Assembly (NCBI GenBank): GCA_027943335.1
Contig: BSBK01002050.1
Location: forward strand, 1-64,000
DNA: 64,000 nt
Origin: Chamaecyparis obtusa
Lineage: Eukaryota > Streptophyta > Pinopsida > Cupressales > Cupressaceae
Reading direction: 5' to 3'
Both the position numbers and the translations under genes were made by a program. Positions 11,626 to 23,920 of the stretch are shown here, one piece after another. Position 1 is the stretch's first letter. Each line of letters begins with the position of its first letter. The notes beneath the pieces were generated by a model that was not told the origin of the DNA, did not search any database, and saw only the letters and a program-made list of their open reading frames with translations.

Positions 11626-12968
11626 ACCTTATCATCCACAAATTTTTTATACAATTCTATTTGAGTCATATCTAAAAGGTGTTTTGGATGTGGATCATGA
11701 ACTTTAGAACTGAATCTTACTTTAAGAACATCTCTGGCATTAGGGGATACTCTTGTATTATCATGCCAAAATTTTTCATTCAATGTTTTGACTTCACCAG
11801 TAAGTTTCATGTCAAACCTCGAGAGTCTACAACTGACGGTCCATAAATGGTTTGTCGAATCACTTTCAAAACTAACTCTTCTCTTTACAACTCTTGTTAA
11901 AGTTTTATGATTAATATTAAGATATCCACTTATGTTTGAAATCATTATTTGATCAATATTAGTTTTGTTTACTAAAGTTGTTGTTATTGCTCGTCATGTC
12001 GCATTACTATCTTTAGAATGAATTTTCTTTCTAATTGTGTCAAAGGCACTAGCAACAATTGATACAACTTGTTTTAGAGACTCATCCTTCTTATTAGTTT
12101 TCACATAAATGCCTAACCTTTTCATCACTTTTCGCATATTAGACATTTTAATTAATTGTAACATTAATTGACATTGAAACCCAAATTTCTTATTATAAAA
12201 AAATTGTCTAAACAATCTGCTCGTGTGTGTCCTAATCTATCTCGATGAAACTAAACCACGCAGATTGTCTAGCACATCAATTTTTATTTGAAATTGTTCA
12301 TTTATTTCATTATCATTCAAATGAGTTTCTTTCTCAATTGGTGTTTCTATGTCTACATTTACATTGTTGATTTCAATCTGAATTGGTGTTTGATTTTCAG
12401 TTTCAATTGGGGTTTGACTTTCAACTCCTTTATCATTATTATTAACATTACTAATTTTTGAAATTTCACGTGCAATTAAATTTGTTAATCTATTTTTAGG
12501 ATTAAAATTTAAATCATTTCTATTGTAACCTGCTTCTAGCAAATCATGAACATCTTTATCAAAATAAGTTGTAACAATTGGATGTGAAGACATACCTATA
12601 TCCATTACTGGATTAGAAGATGCACCTGATTTTTCTTCTTCAGCCTCTGCATCCATTATGGTTTCTTCATTGTCCTCTTCTAAAACAATTGTTGAACTCG
12701 ATGCTCCAACATTATTCGGGTTTCGAAGTCTTTCTCTTCTTTCTCGTTGTCATTTTGCCTCCTTCTCTCTATTTTCTACAATCTCCTCAAGTGTCAGAAC
12801 CTTCATTGACCTCTTTCTATGTCGGTTTGATCCAATTTTGCACCAAAATTCAAGTTCAAACAATCTTTTTTGAATGTCAGATCCAAAATAAGACAAAAAA
12901 AAAATGTTGGTAGAAATATTCTCTTTGTCTGCTATGAATCGATACAAAACAGATTGAAAATTCATCAA
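11626..12968 (-). pseudogene. DDE-like transposase pseudogene, N-terminal half (5' of the copia insertion)
   Basis: A single minus-strand frame runs from about 12968 (first Met region MMNFQSV) to the insertion at KKFVDDKVL. It begins with a basic segment (CKIGSNRHRKRSMKVLTLEE, then QRERRERLRN). Acidic and Asn-rich linkers follow, including a TPIETENQTPIQIE repeat. Then come two globular segments: KRLGIYVKTNKKDESLKQVV and RVVKRRVSFESDSTNHLW. Near the end is TRVSPNARDVLKVR. Stops occur after EAK (TGA), SSR (TAG) and SNAT (TGA), without any frameshift. Function is inferred only from the C-terminal half across element A. Positions 11813-12968 are also part of tandem unit 1. Confidence 0.7.
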
Positions 12969-15848
12969 TCATTAGATCAGGCCCATAGTTTGGTTTTTTT
13001 GGTTGCAACGGCTCTTTAAGAAACGGGCGCCTATTTTTTGAATTTAAAACAACGGGCACCTATTTTGTAAATCTGAGGGGGAACCTTACCTCCTAGCTTG
13101 GGTTTTGGTTCGGGACAGGCTTGGTGGGACCAAGCTTGTGCTTGACCCTGCAAAAAAATGGCTAAGGCATTACAGAATAAAATTTTTGCCTTGCCATAAT
13201 TTTTAGGACAACTTCCCAAATGAATTTTTCAATAAAATGAAAACCCATTTTAGCTCTTATTGTGCAGATTAAAAAAATATAAATTTTATAGTGATATGAT
13301 GAATTTCAATATTTATACAATATTTATCAAGCCAACGTGGTACCTAAACTTGAAATACCAAGGTTAACTAAAACTTAATAACTTTTTTAATTTTTCATTT
13401 TTTGAAAAATGAGTTATATGTGACCAAACTTCATAGAATTCTTTTCAAATTTTAAAAAAAAAATTGAAAAAAAGTGAAGTTATCATCAAATTATGGTGTC
13501 CGTACACTAGAGGTTTCAAAAATGTACTTTATAGTCAATTAAAAATTAATTAAAAAATATATTCAATAAAAAAATAAGATAAAATATTCTGACCAATCTT
13601 CAGTGTTTTAGGTACCTTTTCCCAAAAGGATTCCCAAAAATACATTCATTTACTTCAAAAAAGGGTGTTCGTACACGCGTGAGGTGTGGTCCTGAAGCAG
13701 GCATTTTGAAAAAGTGGTTTTTAGACATGCATACTAAAATTCAATTTATACCATGTGGGTATTGAAATAAATTACATATTTGAAAACTAGATTCTGAGCA
13801 CTAAATTTTATATTACTGAAGTTTTTCAAGATTCAATCTTTAAGTGCTTCAAATTTGGACATCAATTGACAAAAAATTTGAAAAAAAGAGAAAACACTTC
13901 CACTTTTTGGCCAAAAGTGGGACTCAACTTCTTGCAGCCACCCATGTATTATATTAAATATCATGGTGAGATTCAATATTAATCAATTATATTTTAAGAT
14001 ATGTTTTCAATATTCAATAAAATATATTTTTTAAAGATATTTTTTCATTCACATTAATGAGATTAAAAAAAGGCTTTTGGGACCAAACTAGTGATTTCTC
14101 TTTGTAGGCTTAACGAAGAGAACCAAAATATGCAAGAGAAGTTTGGGCTAAGATATGTCATTGATGGAGGAAGATTTGGGATTTAATTTAGTATTTTTAT
14201 ATAATTTTAAATTGAACAACGCTATAAAATAATCCTTAGGTTGAGATCACCATCCTCTCTTCTACAATCACCTCATAGTTAGCTTGTTTATTCTCATGAC
14301 CTTGAATAACACTCACTTCTCATACATTCTAATTTTAAATTCTTCTCCTAAGTTCTTTCTTTTGTAACTAATCTAGCTTGAGATTTTTGTTTTATATTTC
14401 CAAGCCAAGGAATGGTATCATTATTTATAGCCAAGAAGAATATAATTATCATTATTTATAGCCAAGGAATGGTATCCATGGTCCTGCCTCTTGATTTAAT
14501 TGGTATATAATGTCATATGAAATGCCAGTTATATAATGCAAGGCCTTCATTAAGACTGTCAATGTAAATTTCAAAATAATTATATTGGCATGTATGTCTT
14601 GGGGTTGTAAGAATGCTTCTCAGCATAATGAAGAAGTCAAGTGTTCTTTCATCCTATAATATCATAAATTTTCACCCTTGTGTTAATTACCATTATGTAA
14701 TGCCCTTACCTTAGCCAAAAGATAAATTCGATGTAAGCCTCCTTGTCCCTCTGATTTTCCCTATCCTTTTCCATTTGGTTTTTTGGCCATATCACCTAGC
14801 TGGCATAGGACAAAATCACATTGTGAAGATGTTTGTGTGGTGTGCACATTCATCCTAAACTCATCTTCGAAACTTTTAGACATATAGTGAACCATTGATA
14901 CATTATAACTACCAACCCTATAGTGTAATACCTCATACCACCATGCCCACCAATGCGAAGATTTGAACTAGCATTCTAATACTTCATTTTGTCACTTCAT
15001 TTGGTCTTCTTTGAGACTAGCTTTCACTTCCTTCAAATTTGACACTCTCTTCATCTTGATAATAATTTCACAATTCTTTGATAAATTTATTGTATTGGAA
15101 TAACTTACATTATCTTGGTTTCATCATCATGGTCACCATGCCTTCACTTCATTGAGCTTTAGCTTTTAGTTGTAAAGGGGATTCATTAACATTATTTTTT
15201 ATTTCAAATTTTGATAGCATATCATAGTTTCTTGATCATATTCTTCATATATTATTATCTTTATTATGTATCCATTTACCTTAGTAGTTATATATTACTA
15301 TTATCTGATCTATTCAGATTGTGTAGAGGTGGAAACACCAAAGTAGGGACTTGACTAAGGAAAGTTTCCAAATAGAAACCCAACATTTTTCCTCATTTTT
15401 GTTTGTGTAGGTTTCATGGGAGGAAGAGGTCAAGAAACTTGTTGGACAACTCAGTCTCCTCCATTGCGAGCATTTTCATTTTTTCTTGTTCTCTCTTTCA
15501 TTTTTGTTATTTTCATAGTGTAGTCATATGTTGTTATTTTCTATTATCATATATTAGTTACTTTCTATTATTATTTTTCGTGTTTTGAGTTTATGTCTCA
15601 GTTTCTATATACTAGGTGTGTGTTTTTATCCTTAACCCATGCTAGTTCCTAGAGGTAGTGAGCTTGTAGAGCTTATCAATTAACCTTTATAATTAGCTCT
15701 TCCATTTGTGATAATCAACACATTTTTAGTAGTTAGCATAGTTAAGTTAATATCTAGTCCTTTTATTTCTACATTATATCATCTAAATCTTGAAAATAGT
15801 CTTTATCATTTAAGTTGTCTTGATCTCCTAGCTCAAAAGAAAGATAGT
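12969..15848. other. non-coding part of tandem unit 1
   Basis: No gene recognised. Visible structure: a spaced direct repeat AACGGGCGCCTATTTT / AACGGGCACCTATTTT near 13021-13065; a GCTTGGT/ACCAAGC hairpin with a 3-base loop at 13119-13135; and a short duplication of TATCATTATTTATAGCCAAG with flanking GAATGGTATC at about 14400-14480. A small Ser/Phe-rich open frame at 15403-15588 has no recognisable motif and is probably chance. Confidence 0.6.
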
Positions 15849-17004
15849 CAAACCTCGAGAGTCTACAACTGACGGTCCATAAATGGTTTGTCGAATCACT
15901 TTCAAAACTAACTCTTCTCTTTACAACTCTTGTTAAAGTTTTATGATTAATATTAAGATATCCACTTATGTTTGAAATCATTATTTGATCAATATTAGTT
16001 TTGTTTACTAAAGTTGTTGTTATTGCTCGTCATGTCGCATTACTATCTTTAGAATGAATTTTCTTTCTAATTGTGTCAAAGGCACTAGCAACTATTGATA
16101 CAACTTGTTTTAGAGACTCATCCTTCTTATTAGTTTTCACATAAATGCCTAACCTTTTCATCACTTTTCGCATATTAGACATTTTAATTAATTGTAACAT
16201 TAATTGACATTGAAACCCAAATTTCTTATTATAAAAAAATTGTCTAAACAATCTGCTCGTGTGTGTCCTAATCTATCTCGATGAAACTAAACCACGCAGA
16301 TTGTCTAGCACATCAATTTTTATTTGAAATTGTTCATTTATTTCATTATCATTCAAATGAGTTTCTTTCTCAATTGGTGTTTCTATGTCTACATTTACAT
16401 TGTTGATTTCAATCTGAATTGGTGTTTGATTTTCAGTTTCAATTGGGGTTTGACTTTCAACTCCTTTATCATTATTATTAACATTACTAATTTTTGAAAT
16501 TTCACGTGCAATTAAATTTGTTAATCTATTTTTAGGATTAAAATTTAAATCATTTCTATTGTAACCTGCTTCTAGCAAATCATGAACATCTTTATCAAAA
16601 TAAGTTGTAACAATTGGATGTGAAGACATACCTATATCCATTACTGGATTAGAAGATGCACCTGATTTTTCTTCTTCAGCCTCTGCATCCATTATGGTTT
16701 CTTCATTGTCCTCTTCTAAAACAATTGTTGAACTCGATGCTCCAACATTATTCGGGTTTCGAAGTCTTTCTCTTCTTTCTTGTTGTCATTTTGCCTCCTT
16801 CTCTCTATTTTCTACAATCTCCTCAAGTGTCAGAACCTTCATTGACCTCTTTCTATGTCGGTTTGATCCAATTTTGCACCAAAATTCAAGTTCAAACAAT
16901 CTTTTTTGAATGTCAGATCCAAAATAAGACAAAAAAAAAATGTTGGTAGAAATATTCTCTTTGTCTGCTATGAATCGATACAAAACAGATTGAAAATTCA
17001 TCAA
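15849..17004 (-). pseudogene. duplicated N-terminal fragment of the transposase-like pseudogene, copy 2
   Basis: Same sequence and same stops as 11813-12968. At the tandem junction the frame leaves the parental sequence after SRFD and runs into unrelated codons (YLSFELGDQD...) that end at 15769. It therefore lacks everything downstream, including the SDN and HGKG motifs. Confidence 0.85.
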
Positions 17005-19884
17005 TCATTAGATCAGGCCCATAGTCTGGTTTTTTTGGTTGCAACGGCTCTTTAAGAAACGGGCGCCTATTTTTTGAATTTAAAACAACGGGCACCTATT
17101 TTGTAAATCTGAGGGGGAACCTTACCTCCTAGCTTGGGTTTTGGTTCGGGACAGGCTTGGTGGGACCAAGCTTGTGCTTGACCCTGCAAAAAAATGGCTA
17201 AGGCATTACAGAATAAAATTTTTGCCTTGCCATAATTTTTAGGACAACTTCCCAAATGAATTTTTCAATAAAATGAAAACCCATTTTAGCTCTTATTGTG
17301 CAGATTAAAAAAATATAAATTTTATAGTGATATGATGAATTTCAATATTTATACAATATTTATCAAGCCAACGTGGTACCTAAACTTGAAATACCAAGGT
17401 TAACTAAAACTTAATAACTTTTTTAATTTTTCATTTTTTGAAAAATGAGTTATATGTGACCAAACTTCATAGAATTCTTTTCAAATTTTAAAAAAAAAAT
17501 TGAAAAAAAGTGAAGTTATCATCAAATTATGGTGTCCGTACACTAGAGGTTTCAAAAATGTACTTTATAGTCAATTAAAAATTAATTAAAAAATATATTC
17601 AATAAAAAAATAAGATAAAATATTCTGACCAATCTTCAGTGTTTTAGGTACCTTTTCCCAAAAGGATTCCCAAAAATACATTCATTTACTTCAAAAAAGG
17701 GTGTTCGTACACGCGTGAGGTGTGGTCCTGAAGCAGGCATTTTGAAAAAGTGGTTTTTAGACATGCATACTAAAATTCAATTTATACCATGTGGGTATTG
17801 AAATAAATTACATATTTGAAAACTAGATTCTGAGCACTAAATTTTATATTACTGAAGTTTTTCAAGATTCAATCTTTAAGTGCTTCAAATTTGGACATCA
17901 ATTGACAAAAAATTTGAAAAAAAGAGAAAACACTTCCACTTTTTGGCCAAAAGTGGGACTCAACTTCTTGCAGCCACCCATGTATCATATTAAATATCAT
18001 GGTGAGATTCAATATTAATCAATTATATTTTAAGATATGTTTTCAATATTCAATAAAATATATTTTTTAAAGATATTTTTTCATTCACATTAATGAGATT
18101 AAAAAAAGGCTTTTGGGACCAAACTAGTGATTTCTCTTTGTAGGCTTAACGAAGAGAACCAAAATATGCAAGAGAAGTTTGGGCTAAGATATGTCATTGA
18201 TGGAGGAAGATTTGGGATTTAATTTAGTATTTTTATATAATTTTAAATTGAACAACGCTATAAAATAATCCTTAGGTTGAGATCACCATCCTCTCTTCTA
18301 CAATCACCTCATAGTTAGCTTGTTTATTCTCATGACCTTGAATAACACTCACTTCTCATACATTCTAATTTTAAATTCTTCTCCTAAGTTCTTTCTTTTG
18401 TAACTAATCTAGCTTGAGATTTTTTTTTTATATTTCCAAGCCAAGGAATGGTATCATTATTTATAGCCAAGAAGAATATAATTATCATTATTTATAGCCA
18501 AGGAATGGTATCCATGGTCCTGCCTCTTGATTTAATTGGTATATAATGTCATATGAAATGCCAGTTATATAATGCAAGGCCTTCATTAAGACTGTCAATG
18601 TAAATTTCAAAATAATTATATTGGCATGTATGTCTTGGGGTTGTAAGAATGCTTCTCAGCATAATGAAGAAGTCAAGTGTTCTTTCATCCTATAATATCA
18701 TAAATTTTCACCCTTGTGTTAATTACCATTATGTAATGCCCTTACCTTAGCCAAAAGATAAATTCGATGTAAGCCTCCTTGTCCCTCTGATTTTCCCTAT
18801 CCTTTTCCATTTGGTTTTTTGGCCATATCACCTAGCTGGCATAGGACAAAATCACATTGTGAAGATGTTTGTGTGGTGTGCACATTCATCCTAAACTCAT
18901 CTTCGAAACTTTTAGACATATAGTGAACCATTGATACATTATAACTACCAACCCTATAGTGTAATACCTCATACCACCATGCCCACCAATGCGAAGATTT
19001 GAACTAGCATTCTAATACTTCATTTTGTCACTTCATTTGGTCTTCTTTGAGACTAGCTTTCACTTCCTTCAAATTTGACACTCTCTTCATCTTGATAATA
19101 ATTTCACAATTCTTTGATAAATTTATTGTATTGGAATAACTTACATTATCTTGGTTTCATCATCATGGTCACCATGCCTTCACTTCATTGAGCTTTAGCT
19201 TTTAGTTGTAAAGGGGATTCATTAACATTATTTTTTATTTCAAATTTTGATAGCATATCATAGTTTCTTGATCATATTCTTCATATATTATTATCTTTAT
19301 TATGTATCCATTTACCTTAGTAGTTATATATTACTATTATCTGATCTATTCAGATTGTGTAGAGGTGGAAACACCAAAGTAGGGACTTGACTAAGGAAAG
19401 TTTCCAAATAGAAACCCAACATTTTTCCTCATTTTTGTTTGTGTAGGTTTCATGGGAGGAAGAGGTCAAGAAACTTGTTGGACAACTCAGTCTCCTCCAT
19501 TGCGAGCATTTTCATTTTTTCTTGTTCTCTCTTTCATTTTTGTTATTTTCATAGTGTAGTCATATGTTGTTATTTTCTATTATCATATATTAGTTACTTT
19601 CTATTATTATTTTTCGTGTTTTGAGTTTATGTCTCAGTTTCTATATACTAGGTGTGTGTTTTTATCCTTAACCCATGCTAGTTCCTAGAGGTAGTGAGCT
19701 TGTAGAGCTTATCAATTAACCTTTATAATTAGCTCTTCCATTTGTGATAATCAACACATTTTTAGTAGTTAGCATAGTTAAGTTAATATCTAGTCCTTTT
19801 ATTTCTACATTATATCATCTAAATCTTGAAAATAGTCTTTATCATTTAAGTTGTCTTGATCTCCTAGCTCAAAAGAAAGATAGT
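17005..19884. other. non-coding part of tandem unit 2
   Basis: Same content as 12969-15848, with the copy 2/3 variant bases at the corresponding sites. Confidence 0.7.
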
Positions 19885-21040
19885 CAAACCTCGAGAGTCT
19901 ACAACTGACGGTCCATAAATGGTTTGTCGAATCACTTTCAAAACTAACTCTTCTCTTTACAACTCTTGTTAAAGTTTTATGATTAATATTAAGATATCCA
20001 CTTATGTTTGAAATCATTATTTGATCAATATTAGTTTTGTTTACTAAAGTTGTTGTTATTGCTCGTCATGTCGCATTACTATCTTTAGAATGAATTTTCT
20101 TTCTAATTGTGTCAAAGGCACTAGCAACTATTGATACAACTTGTTTTAGAGACTCATCCTTCTTATTAGTTTTCACATAAATGCCTAACCTTTTCATCAC
20201 TTTTCGCATATTAGACATTTTAATTAATTGTAACATTAATTGACATTGAAACCCAAATTTCTTATTATAAAAAAATTGTCTAAACAATCTGCTCGTGTGT
20301 GTCCTAATCTATCTCGATGAAACTAAACCACGCAGATTGTCTAGCACATCAATTTTTATTTGAAATTGTTCATTTATTTCATTATCATTCAAATGAGTTT
20401 CTTTCTCAATTGGTGTTTCTATGTCTACATTTACATTGTTGATTTCAATCTGAATTGGTGTTTGATTTTCAGTTTCAATTGGGGTTTGACTTTCAACTCC
20501 TTTATCATTATTATTAACATTACTAATTTTTGAAATTTCACGTGCAATTAAATTTGTTAATCTATTTTTAGGATTAAAATTTAAATCATTTCTATTGTAA
20601 CCTGCTTCTAGCAAATCATGAACATCTTTATCAAAATAAGTTGTAACAATTGGATGTGAAGACATACCTATATCCATTACTGGATTAGAAGATGCACCTG
20701 ATTTTTCTTCTTCAGCCTCTGCATCCATTATGGTTTCTTCATTGTCCTCTTCTAAAACAATTGTTGAACTCGATGCTCCAACATTATTCGGGTTTCGAAG
20801 TCTTTCTCTTCTTTCTTGTTGTCATTTTGCCTCCTTCTCTCTATTTTCTACAATCTCCTCAAGTGTCAGAACCTTCATTGACCTCTTTCTATGTCGGTTT
20901 GATCCAATTTTGCACCAAAATTCAAGTTCAAACAATCTTTTTTGAATGTCAGATCCAAAATAAGACAAAAAAAAAATGTTGGTAGAAATATTCTCTTTGT
21001 CTGCTATGAATCGATACAAAACAGATTGAAAATTCATCAA
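19885..21040 (-). pseudogene. duplicated N-terminal fragment of the transposase-like pseudogene, copy 3
   Basis: Identical by eye to copy 2, with the same chimeric end after SRFD and the same inherited stops. Confidence 0.85.
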
Positions 21041-23920
21041 TCATTAGATCAGGCCCATAGTCTGGTTTTTTTGGTTGCAACGGCTCTTTAAGAAACGGGC
21101 GCCTATTTTTTGAATTTAAAACAACGGGCACCTATTTTGTAAATCTGAGGGGGAACCTTACCTCCTAGCTTGGGTTTTGGTTCGGGACAGGCTTGGTGGG
21201 ACCAAGCTTGTGCTTGACCCTGCAAAAAAATGGCTAAGGCATTACAGAATAAAATTTTTGCCTTGCCATAATTTTTAGGACAACTTCCCAAATGAATTTT
21301 TCAATAAAATGAAAACCCATTTTAGCTCTTATTGTGCAGATTAAAAAAATATAAATTTTATAGTGATATGATGAATTTCAATATTTATACAATATTTATC
21401 AAGCCAACGTGGTACCTAAACTTGAAATACCAAGGTTAACTAAAACTTAATAACTTTTTTAATTTTTCATTTTTTGAAAAATGAGTTATATGTGACCAAA
21501 CTTCATAGAATTCTTTTCAAATTTTAAAAAAAAAATTGAAAAAAAGTGAAGTTATCATCAAATTATGGTGTCCGTACACTAGAGGTTTCAAAAATGTACT
21601 TTATAGTCAATTAAAAATTAATTAAAAAATATATTCAATAAAAAAATAAGATAAAATATTCTGACCAATCTTCAGTGTTTTAGGTACCTTTTCCCAAAAG
21701 GATTCCCAAAAATACATTCATTTACTTCAAAAAAGGGTGTTCGTACACGCGTGAGGTGTGGTCCTGAAGCAGGCATTTTGAAAAAGTGGTTTTTAGACAT
21801 GCATACTAAAATTCAATTTATACCATGTGGGTATTGAAATAAATTACATATTTGAAAACTAGATTCTGAGCACTAAATTTTATATTACTGAAGTTTTTCA
21901 AGATTCAATCTTTAAGTGCTTCAAATTTGGACATCAATTGACAAAAAATTTGAAAAAAAGAGAAAACACTTCCACTTTTTGGCCAAAAGTGGGACTCAAC
22001 TTCTTGCAGCCACCCATGTATCATATTAAATATCATGGTGAGATTCAATATTAATCAATTATATTTTAAGATATGTTTTCAATATTCAATAAAATATATT
22101 TTTTAAAGATATTTTTTCATTCACATTAATGAGATTAAAAAAAGGCTTTTGGGACCAAACTAGTGATTTCTCTTTGTAGGCTTAACGAAGAGAACCAAAA
22201 TATGCAAGAGAAGTTTGGGCTAAGATATGTCATTGATGGAGGAAGATTTGGGATTTAATTTAGTATTTTTATATAATTTTAAATTGAACAACGCTATAAA
22301 ATAATCCTTAGGTTGAGATCACCATCCTCTCTTCTACAATCACCTCATAGTTAGCTTGTTTATTCTCATGACCTTGAATAACACTCACTTCTCATACATT
22401 CTAATTTTAAATTCTTCTCCTAAGTTCTTTCTTTTGTAACTAATCTAGCTTGAGATTTTTTTTTTATATTTCCAAGCCAAGGAATGGTATCATTATTTAT
22501 AGCCAAGAAGAATATAATTATCATTATTTATAGCCAAGGAATGGTATCCATGGTCCTGCCTCTTGATTTAATTGGTATATAATGTCATATGAAATGCCAG
22601 TTATATAATGCAAGGCCTTCATTAAGACTGTCAATGTAAATTTCAAAATAATTATATTGGCATGTATGTCTTGGGGTTGTAAGAATGCTTCTCAGCATAA
22701 TGAAGAAGTCAAGTGTTCTTTCATCCTATAATATCATAAATTTTCACCCTTGTGTTAATTACCATTATGTAATGCCCTTACCTTAGCCAAAAGATAAATT
22801 CGATGTAAGCCTCCTTGTCCCTCTGATTTTCCCTATCCTTTTCCATTTGGTTTTTTGGCCATATCACCTAGCTGGCATAGGACAAAATCACATTGTGAAG
22901 ATGTTTGTGTGGTGTGCACATTCATCCTAAACTCATCTTCGAAACTTTTAGACATATAGTGAACCATTGATACATTATAACTACCAACCCTATAGTGTAA
23001 TACCTCATACCACCATGCCCACCAATGCGAAGATTTGAACTAGCATTCTAATACTTCATTTTGTCACTTCATTTGGTCTTCTTTGAGACTAGCTTTCACT
23101 TCCTTCAAATTTGACACTCTCTTCATCTTGATAATAATTTCACAATTCTTTGATAAATTTATTGTATTGGAATAACTTACATTATCTTGGTTTCATCATC
23201 ATGGTCACCATGCCTTCACTTCATTGAGCTTTAGCTTTTAGTTGTAAAGGGGATTCATTAACATTATTTTTTATTTCAAATTTTGATAGCATATCATAGT
23301 TTCTTGATCATATTCTTCATATATTATTATCTTTATTATGTATCCATTTACCTTAGTAGTTATATATTACTATTATCTGATCTATTCAGATTGTGTAGAG
23401 GTGGAAACACCAAAGTAGGGACTTGACTAAGGAAAGTTTCCAAATAGAAACCCAACATTTTTCCTCATTTTTGTTTGTGTAGGTTTCATGGGAGGAAGAG
23501 GTCAAGAAACTTGTTGGACAACTCAGTCTCCTCCATTGCGAGCATTTTCATTTTTTCTTGTTCTCTCTTTCATTTTTGTTATTTTCATAGTGTAGTCATA
23601 TGTTGTTATTTTCTATTATCATATATTAGTTACTTTCTATTATTATTTTTCGTGTTTTGAGTTTATGTCTCAGTTTCTATATACTAGGTGTGTGTTTTTA
23701 TCCTTAACCCATGCTAGTTCCTAGAGGTAGTGAGCTTGTAGAGCTTATCAATTAACCTTTATAATTAGCTCTTCCATTTGTGATAATCAACACATTTTTA
23801 GTAGTTAGCATAGTTAAGTTAATATCTAGTCCTTTTATTTCTACATTATATCATCTAAATCTTGAAAATAGTCTTTATCATTTAAGTTGTCTTGATCTCC
23901 TAGCTCAAAAGAAAGATAGT
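21041..23920. other. non-coding part of tandem unit 3
   Basis: Same content as unit 2. The repeat ends at AAAGATAGT and unique sequence AGAAGTGAGG follows. Confidence 0.7.

Larger units (their letters stand above)
11813..23920. repeat. tandem triplication of a 4036-bp unit
   Basis: Three head-to-tail copies: 11813-15848, 15849-19884 and 19885-23920. Copies 2 and 3 look identical wherever compared. Copy 1 differs from both at five positions found by eye: 12057, 12745, 12990, 13950 and 14389. The unit holds the 5' part of the minus-strand pseudogene and about 2.9 kb of non-coding sequence. The left and right breakpoints share the dinucleotide GT. Confidence 0.95.

Noticed and set aside
12620..12913. 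Plus-strand ORFs (two overlapping frames, repeated in all three tandem units)
   Set aside because: Antisense to the transposase-like pseudogene, whose minus-strand frame has the motifs; these are shadows.
15403..15588. Ser/Phe-rich 61-codon frame repeated in each tandem unit
   Set aside because: No motif, AT-driven composition; repetition comes from the tandem DNA copies, not from gene conservation.
11813..23920. CRISPR-like or satellite array
   Set aside because: Only three units of 4 kb each; a segmental tandem duplication, not a CRISPR or satellite.
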